Source: Candidatus Sungbacteria bacterium RIFCSPHIGHO2_01_FULL_50_25
GTDB taxonomy: Bacteria; Patescibacteriota; Minisyncoccia; Sungbacterales; HO2-52-23
Direction of reading: 5' to 3'
NCBI GenBank assembly: GCA_001822215.1
Contig: MHQD01000011.1
Span: 1 to 16,268 of the forward strand
Length of the DNA stretch: 16,268 nucleotides
A model generated the notes under the pieces. The model was not told the DNA's origin and ran no database searches. It worked only from the letters and a program-made list of their open reading frames with translations. Within the stretch, counting starts at the first letter, position 1. Each line of letters starts with the position of its first letter. The translations under genes were made by a program, and so were the position numbers. Positions 12,501 to 16,268 of the stretch are shown one piece after another.

Positions 12501-12529
12501 TTGCAAAACAGTTCAATTTTTGCTACTAT
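12501..12529 (+). promoter_or_regulatory. Promoter of tRNA-His
   Basis: -35 TTGCAA (12501-12506), a 17-nt spacer ending in TGC, then -10 TACTAT (12524-12529). Transcription would start about 6 nt before the tRNA. The element matches the tRNA-Ser(UGA) promoter closely. Confidence 0.75.
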
Positions 12530-12541
12530 TAACAAATGCGC

Positions 12542-12613
12542 GGCGGCTATGGTGTAGCGGTAACACAGGAGCTTGTGGAGCTCTTATCACGGGTTCAACT
12601 CCCGTTAGCCGCC
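12542..12613 (+). tRNA. tRNA-His, anticodon GUG
   Basis: The acceptor strands are GCGGCTA (12543-12549) and TAGCCGC (12606-12612). G at 12542 (G-1) faces C73 at 12613, the identity pair of tRNA-His. The D-stem is GTGT/ACAC, the anticodon loop TTGTGGA gives GUG, and the T-arm is ACGGG-TTCAACT-CCCGT. The next bases are CCT, so CCA is not encoded. It is divergent from hisS. Confidence 0.96.
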
Positions 12614-12641
12614 CCTACTAATACTAAATAATAATCTAGCC

Positions 12642-12908
12642 ATGGAAATCTTTCGTCGTCGTTCAACTCTCCTTCTTCTACCAGGAGTTATTTATGTGCT
12701 GGTTTTTCTTGGTCAAATTCCCCTTTTAAAGGATGCTCTATCTGGAGTAGTTTTGTTTATTTTTTTTCTGTTGCCCATAATGATATTAAATTTTATATTT
12801 CTTCCCGTGACTTTCTTTATCAGCTTTAGAAATCATCAATGGAATCTTTTCATTACACATGCCATCGTTTCTGCTGTTCTCATAACTGTAAATTTTGTTC
12901 TTGGTTGA
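12642..12908 (+). CDS. Small integral membrane protein (88 aa), unknown
   Basis: I do not recognise this protein. Nearly all of it is hydrophobic; three membrane helices fit residues 9-29, 33-62 (with VLFIFFLLPIMILNF, possibly a long or kinked helix) and 67-88. The basic start EIFRRRS would place the N-terminus in the cytoplasm. It lies 28 nt after tRNA-His, with AATAAT 6 nt before the ATG as a possible -10 and no Shine-Dalgarno. Its DNA is visibly richer in A+T than that of hisS or gyrA, and codons such as TTT, TTA and ATT are common, so it may be of recent foreign origin or simply reflect membrane-protein codon needs. The gene ends in UGA. Confidence 0.6.
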   Translation: MEIFRRRSTLLLLPGVIYVLVFLGQIPLLKDALSGVVLFIFFLLPIMILNFIFLPVTFFISFRNHQWNLFITHAIVSAVLITVNFVLG

Positions 12909-12967
12909 GAATTCCAATATAACAGGTTCTAATAACATCTAACTGACGACCAAAATAACAAATTGCA

Positions 12968-12973
12968 TACATT
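12968..12973 (+). promoter_or_regulatory. Possible -10 element of gyrA
   Basis: TACATT at 12968-12973 lies 6 nt before the gyrA ATG, in TTGCATACATTCATTTT. No Shine-Dalgarno is present. A weak -35-like CTGACG is 19 nt upstream. The -6 spacing copies the pilC and pilM layout. Confidence 0.4.
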
Positions 12974-12979
12974 CATTTT

Positions 12980-15409
12980 ATGGACATAGGAAAAATCCAA
13001 AACAGGGAAATCGTAGATGAAATGCGCGAGAGCTACCTCGACTACGCGATGTCGGTTATTGTTGCCCGCGCCCTTCCCGACGTCCGGGACGGCTTAAAGC
13101 CCGTGCATCGGCGGATTTTGTATTCCATGAATGAGCTCGGACTCGGGCACTCCGCGAAATTCCGCAAATCCGCGGCTGTTGTCGGAGATACGCTTGCGAA
13201 ATACCACCCGCACGGCGACGTTGCGGTGTATGACTCCATGGTCCGCATGGCGCAGGACTTTGCCATGCGCTATCCCCTGATTCACGGCCAGGGGAACTTC
13301 GGTTCGATCGACGGCGATAATGCGGCGGCCATGCGCTACACGGAGGCGCGCATGACGAAAATAGCTGGAGAGCTCTTGAACGATATCGATAAGGACACGG
13401 TTGATTTTCGAGATAACTACGACAGCACGAGAAAAGAACCAATCGTCCTTCCCGCCGCGTTTCCGAATCTTTTGGCAAACGGAACTCTGGGGATCGCGGT
13501 TGGTATGGCGACAAACATCCCGCCGCATAACCTCACAGAACTCATTGACGGGCTCATCCATATCATAGAAAACCCCAAGGCAACGTCAGACGACCTAATG
13601 GAATTCGTAAAAGGCCCGGATTTCCCGACTGGCGGCATTATATTTAATGAAAAAGACATCCGGCAAGCATATGCAACGGGCAAAGGCGCGGTGTTAACAC
13701 GCGGAAAGGCGGAAATCACGGAAGGAAAAAAGGGATACCAAATCGTCATCACCGAAATCCCCTACCAAGTAAACAAGTCAGAGCTTATCACGACCATGGC
13801 AGACCTTGTCCAGGAAAAACGGCTTGACGGAATCCGCGACATTCGCGACGAATCAGACAAAGACGGGCTTCGCATCGCAATTGATTTGAAATCCGACGCT
13901 CAGCCCCAAAAAGTCCTCAATAACCTCTATCGGCATACCGAACTTGAACGGAATTTCAACCTGAACATGCTCGCGCTTGTAGACGGCATTCAGCCCCAGG
14001 TCCTTTCCATCAAAGGGGTTCTTGAGGAGTTCGTGAAGCATCGCGAAATCGTCGTAAGGCGCCGGACCGAATTCGATCTCGCGCGGACTCGCGAGCGCAT
14101 CCATATTTTGGAAGGCCTGAAGAGCGCCCTTGATCATATCGACGCGGTAATCCAAACCATCAAGCGATCAGAAGACAGAGACGATGCGCATATGAATTTG
14201 ATGAAGAAATTCAGGCTCTCGGACAAGCAGGCGGCCGCGATCCTCGAGATGCGCCTCTCTACCCTCGCGGGGCTCGAACGACAAAAAATCGATGATGAAC
14301 ACAAGGAAAAAATCGCGCTTGCAAAATCCCTTGACGCGCTTCTGAAAGACCCGAAAAAAATCTTCGGCCTCATCAAAACAGAACTTCTCGAGATCAAGCA
14401 AAAATTCGGCGACGATCGGAAAACAAAAGTCGTCAAATCTTCTCCGAAAGAATTCTCCGAAGAAGATTTGGTCGCAGAAGAGGAAGTCGCCGTTGTCGTA
14501 ACGCGCGGCGGCTATATCAAGCGGATAAAACCCGGAGAATACCGCATGCAAAAGCGCGGCGGAAAAGGCCTTATCGGAATCGAAACAAAAGAAGAAGACG
14601 TTGTTGAGCATCTCCTCATATCAAATACGCATGCGGATCTTTTATTCTTCACGGATTCCGGAAAAGTATACCAGGTAAAGGCGTATGAAATCCCTGAAGC
14701 GACAAGGACTTCGAAAGGAAAGCCGATATTCAACTTCTTATCCCTCACCCAGCAGGAACGCATTACATCCGTACTCGCAATACCGAAAGGAAGAAAGTCG
14801 GGTGGATATATCGTGATGCTCACGAGGGGTGGTATAATAAAGAAAGTGGAGGCGAACGCATTTGAAAATGTTCGAAGAAGCGGTCTTATCGCGGTAACGC
14901 TGAAAGGACAAGATACGCTCGGGTGGGCGCGCCACACCGAAGGAGCTGACGATATCATTCTCGCGACAAAAAACGGGCAGTCGATCAGGTTCTCCGAGAA
15001 AGACATACGAGCAATGGGGCGCCAAGCCGCGGGAGTAACCGGCATGAAACTCAAAAAGAGCGACGAGGTCGTCGGTATGGACGTCATCCGCGGAAAAGAA
15101 GGGGAAGCGGCGAATCTCTTGGTCATCATGGAAATGGGGCTCGGGAAGCAGACGCCAGTCAAATTTTATAAGCGCCAGCGCCGCGCAGGATCAGGGATAA
15201 AAACCGCAAAGGTAACGCAAAAAACAGGAACCGTGGTGAACGCGAGAATGATCTCAGCGGAAGAAACAGAGCTTATCGCAATCTCGCGGAAAGGCCAAGT
15301 CATCCGCACGGAAATCAAATCCGTCCCGACATTGGGGCGCGCAACGCAAGGGGTCCGCATTATGCGGCTCGAAGCAGGAGATAGAATCGCATCGATAACA
15401 ACGCTTTAA
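12980..15409 (+). CDS. gyrA: DNA gyrase subunit A
   Basis: Breakage-reunion subunit of gyrase, 809 aa. The N-terminal domain has the winged-helix region with RDGLKPVHRRILY (36-48) and AAAMRYTE, in which Y120 is the catalytic tyrosine that attacks DNA. The coiled-coil gate is around 330-470. The C-terminal DNA-wrapping domain follows, with the GyrA box QKRGGKG at 524-530; this separates GyrA from ParC. The drug-contact region reads HPHGDVAVYD (76-85): Asp is kept at the E. coli D87 position, but Val81 replaces the Ser at E. coli S83. No Shine-Dalgarno precedes the ATG. The methyltransferase gene follows 11 nt after the stop. Confidence 0.97.
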   Translation: MDIGKIQNREIVDEMRESYLDYAMSVIVARALPDVRDGLKPVHRRILYSMNELGLGHSAKFRKSAAVVGDTLAKYHPHGDVAVYDSMVRMAQDFAMRYPLIHGQGNFGSIDGDNAAAMRYTEARMTKIAGELLNDIDKDTVDFRDNYDSTRKEPIVLPAAFPNLLANGTLGIAVGMATNIPPHNLTELIDGLIHIIENPKATSDDLMEFVKGPDFPTGGIIFNEKDIRQAYATGKGAVLTRGKAEITEGKKGYQIVITEIPYQVNKSELITTMADLVQEKRLDGIRDIRDESDKDGLRIAIDLKSDAQPQKVLNNLYRHTELERNFNLNMLALVDGIQPQVLSIKGVLEEFVKHREIVVRRRTEFDLARTRERIHILEGLKSALDHIDAVIQTIKRSEDRDDAHMNLMKKFRLSDKQAAAILEMRLSTLAGLERQKIDDEHKEKIALAKSLDALLKDPKKIFGLIKTELLEIKQKFGDDRKTKVVKSSPKEFSEEDLVAEEEVAVVVTRGGYIKRIKPGEYRMQKRGGKGLIGIETKEEDVVEHLLISNTHADLLFFTDSGKVYQVKAYEIPEATRTSKGKPIFNFLSLTQQERITSVLAIPKGRKSGGYIVMLTRGGIIKKVEANAFENVRRSGLIAVTLKGQDTLGWARHTEGADDIILATKNGQSIRFSEKDIRAMGRQAAGVTGMKLKKSDEVVGMDVIRGKEGEAANLLVIMEMGLGKQTPVKFYKRQRRAGSGIKTAKVTQKTGTVVNARMISAEETELIAISRKGQVIRTEIKSVPTLGRATQGVRIMRLEAGDRIASITTL

Positions 15410-15420
15410 TAGTATTTTCA

Positions 15421-15981
15421 ATGCTCACACGAGAGGAGGCGCGCCCATCGACACACGCAGGGTTCATCCGCCCGGAGTCGGTCATTGACCAATGGAGATT
15501 GAAGCGCGGCGACCACGTTGCTGATTTTGGCGCGGGGCACGGCTACTTCACGCTCCCAGCCGCGCGCGCTGTCGGTGCAGAAGGAAAAATCTACGCGCTC
15601 GACGTACAAAGGGCCACCCTTGACGTCATCCGTTCTCGGGCAAAACTTGTACATCTTTTGAATATAGAGACAATCTGGGCTGATCTCGAACACCCGGGCG
15701 GATCAAAACTCAAAGATTCGTTCATAGATTTCGTCATTGTCGCGAATATCGCCTTTCAAGCGGAGTCAAAAGACGTTATCTTTAAAGAAGCGTTTCGAAT
15801 TCTCCGTCCCGGCGGCCGCGCGGCAATCATCGAATGGAATGAAGACGCAAAATTGGGTCCGCCGCGGGAAATCCGCATTCCAAAGCGGAAAGTGACGGAG
15901 CTTGCCCAGCTCGTCGGATTCCATCTTGAGGGGCAATTCGACGCAGGATCCGACCACTACGGGCTTTTGTTCGCAAAATAA
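15421..15981 (+). CDS. Class I SAM-dependent methyltransferase (186 aa)
   Basis: The fold is shown by motif I VADFGAGHGYFTLPAA (34-49), which binds S-adenosylmethionine; the acidic end of strand 2, IYALDVQ (58-64), for the ribose; FVIVANIAF at strand 4; and the post-motif FRILRPGGRAAIIEWN (126-141), as in the UbiE/Methyltransf_11 group. The substrate cannot be told: this group includes quinone, arsenite, lipid and small-molecule methyltransferases. It has no membrane segment. It starts 11 nt after gyrA without a Shine-Dalgarno sequence and is probably co-transcribed with it, which need not imply a shared function. Confidence 0.87.
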   Translation: MLTREEARPSTHAGFIRPESVIDQWRLKRGDHVADFGAGHGYFTLPAARAVGAEGKIYALDVQRATLDVIRSRAKLVHLLNIETIWADLEHPGGSKLKDSFIDFVIVANIAFQAESKDVIFKEAFRILRPGGRAAIIEWNEDAKLGPPREIRIPKRKVTELAQLVGFHLEGQFDAGSDHYGLLFAK

Positions 15982-16001
15982 ATTCCAAGAATAATCGAAA
16001 C

Positions 16002-16268
16002 ATGAATACCAGTCTGAAAATAGCATTCTTCGTATTCGGGGGGCTCGTCATCATCTTTTTTCTTATTTTTATCGGCGTGATTCCGGGAAGGCGCGCCCCT
16101 GCGCCTCCGGCGGTAAAGCTTGAATTTTGGGGCGCGGGAGACACAAAAGACCAATGGCTCGATATCGTAAACGCGTATATGGAGGATAACCGCCATGTTG
16201 CGATCACCTACCGCGAAATAGATAAAGAAACCTATGAAGAATTTCTCGTAAACAAGCTCGCAGAAGGA
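16002..16268 (+). CDS. Extracellular solute-binding protein, ABC-type, 5' part only
   Basis: Only the first 89 residues lie in the window. The N-terminus has one membrane helix (about 5-28, FFVFGGLVIIFFLIFIGVI), a proline-rich link (GRRAPAPPAV), and then the opening of a sugar-binding-protein-like domain: KLEFWGAGDTKDQWLDIVNA and later VAITYREIDKETYEEFLVNK. Such proteins deliver a sugar or similar compound to an ABC importer. There is no lipobox cysteine, so the protein seems anchored by an uncleaved helix rather than a lipid. It starts 20 nt after the methyltransferase stop. The family is assigned from the first strand and helix only. Confidence 0.72.
   Translation, partial: MNTSLKIAFFVFGGLVIIFFLIFIGVIPGRRAPAPPAVKLEFWGAGDTKDQWLDIVNAYMEDNRHVAITYREIDKETYEEFLVNKLAEG

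Overview
The window looks like a chromosomal segment from a Candidate Phyla Radiation (Patescibacteria, Parcubacteria-like) bacterium. This is inferred from gene content: a type IV pilus cluster with pilM-pilN-pilO but no pilP/pilQ secretin genes, short intergenic spaces, many small unrecognised membrane proteins, few Shine-Dalgarno sites and a membrane-anchored solute-binding protein. UGA acts as a stop codon here (ends of the 192-aa and 88-aa genes), so the code is the standard bacterial one. No comparison search was possible; the phylum is a judgement, not a measurement.

Left part (1-2650). An AT-rich edge is followed by a gene-free stretch packed with palindromes (129-311). Then, all on the minus strand, come tRNA-Ser(UGA), a nucleotidyltransferase-fold gene with its own promoter and terminator, a two-gene unit of unknown function (192 aa and an acidic 62 aa protein) and tRNA-Ser(GCU). 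Each tRNA-Ser gene has a decayed 5' half of a tRNA-Ser between its promoter and the intact gene.

Centre (2641-11031, plus strand). Type IV pilus genes: pilC (inner-membrane platform); four pilin-like proteins in the order H-I-J-K known from minor pseudopilin (tip) operons; then pilM, a 162-bp element with terminal inverted repeats, pilN, pilO and a 95-aa membrane protein, closed by a perfect 19-bp hairpin. The I- and K-like pilins both carry a similar extracellular beta-sandwich-like domain. Their 41-residue prepilin leaders are encoded entirely by two copies of one palindromic repeat. This repeat-supplied leader plus the paired tip domains is the most unusual thing in the window.

Right part (10991-16268). 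A minus-strand unit hisS-tRNA-Arg(UCU) faces the pilus genes tail to tail and shares their terminator. tRNA-His is divergent from hisS. Then come an 88-aa membrane protein, gyrA, a class I SAM-dependent methyltransferase and the start of a solute-binding protein cut by the window end.

Two themes run across regions. (i) Promoters repeatedly use an extended -10 of the form TGC-TAnnnT, and in several genes the -10 ends only 6-7 nt before the ATG, which predicts leaderless mRNAs. (ii) A repeat core, TTCGGCnnAGCTCAG, occurs three times: between genes, inside the pilM/pilN element, and in frame inside hisS.
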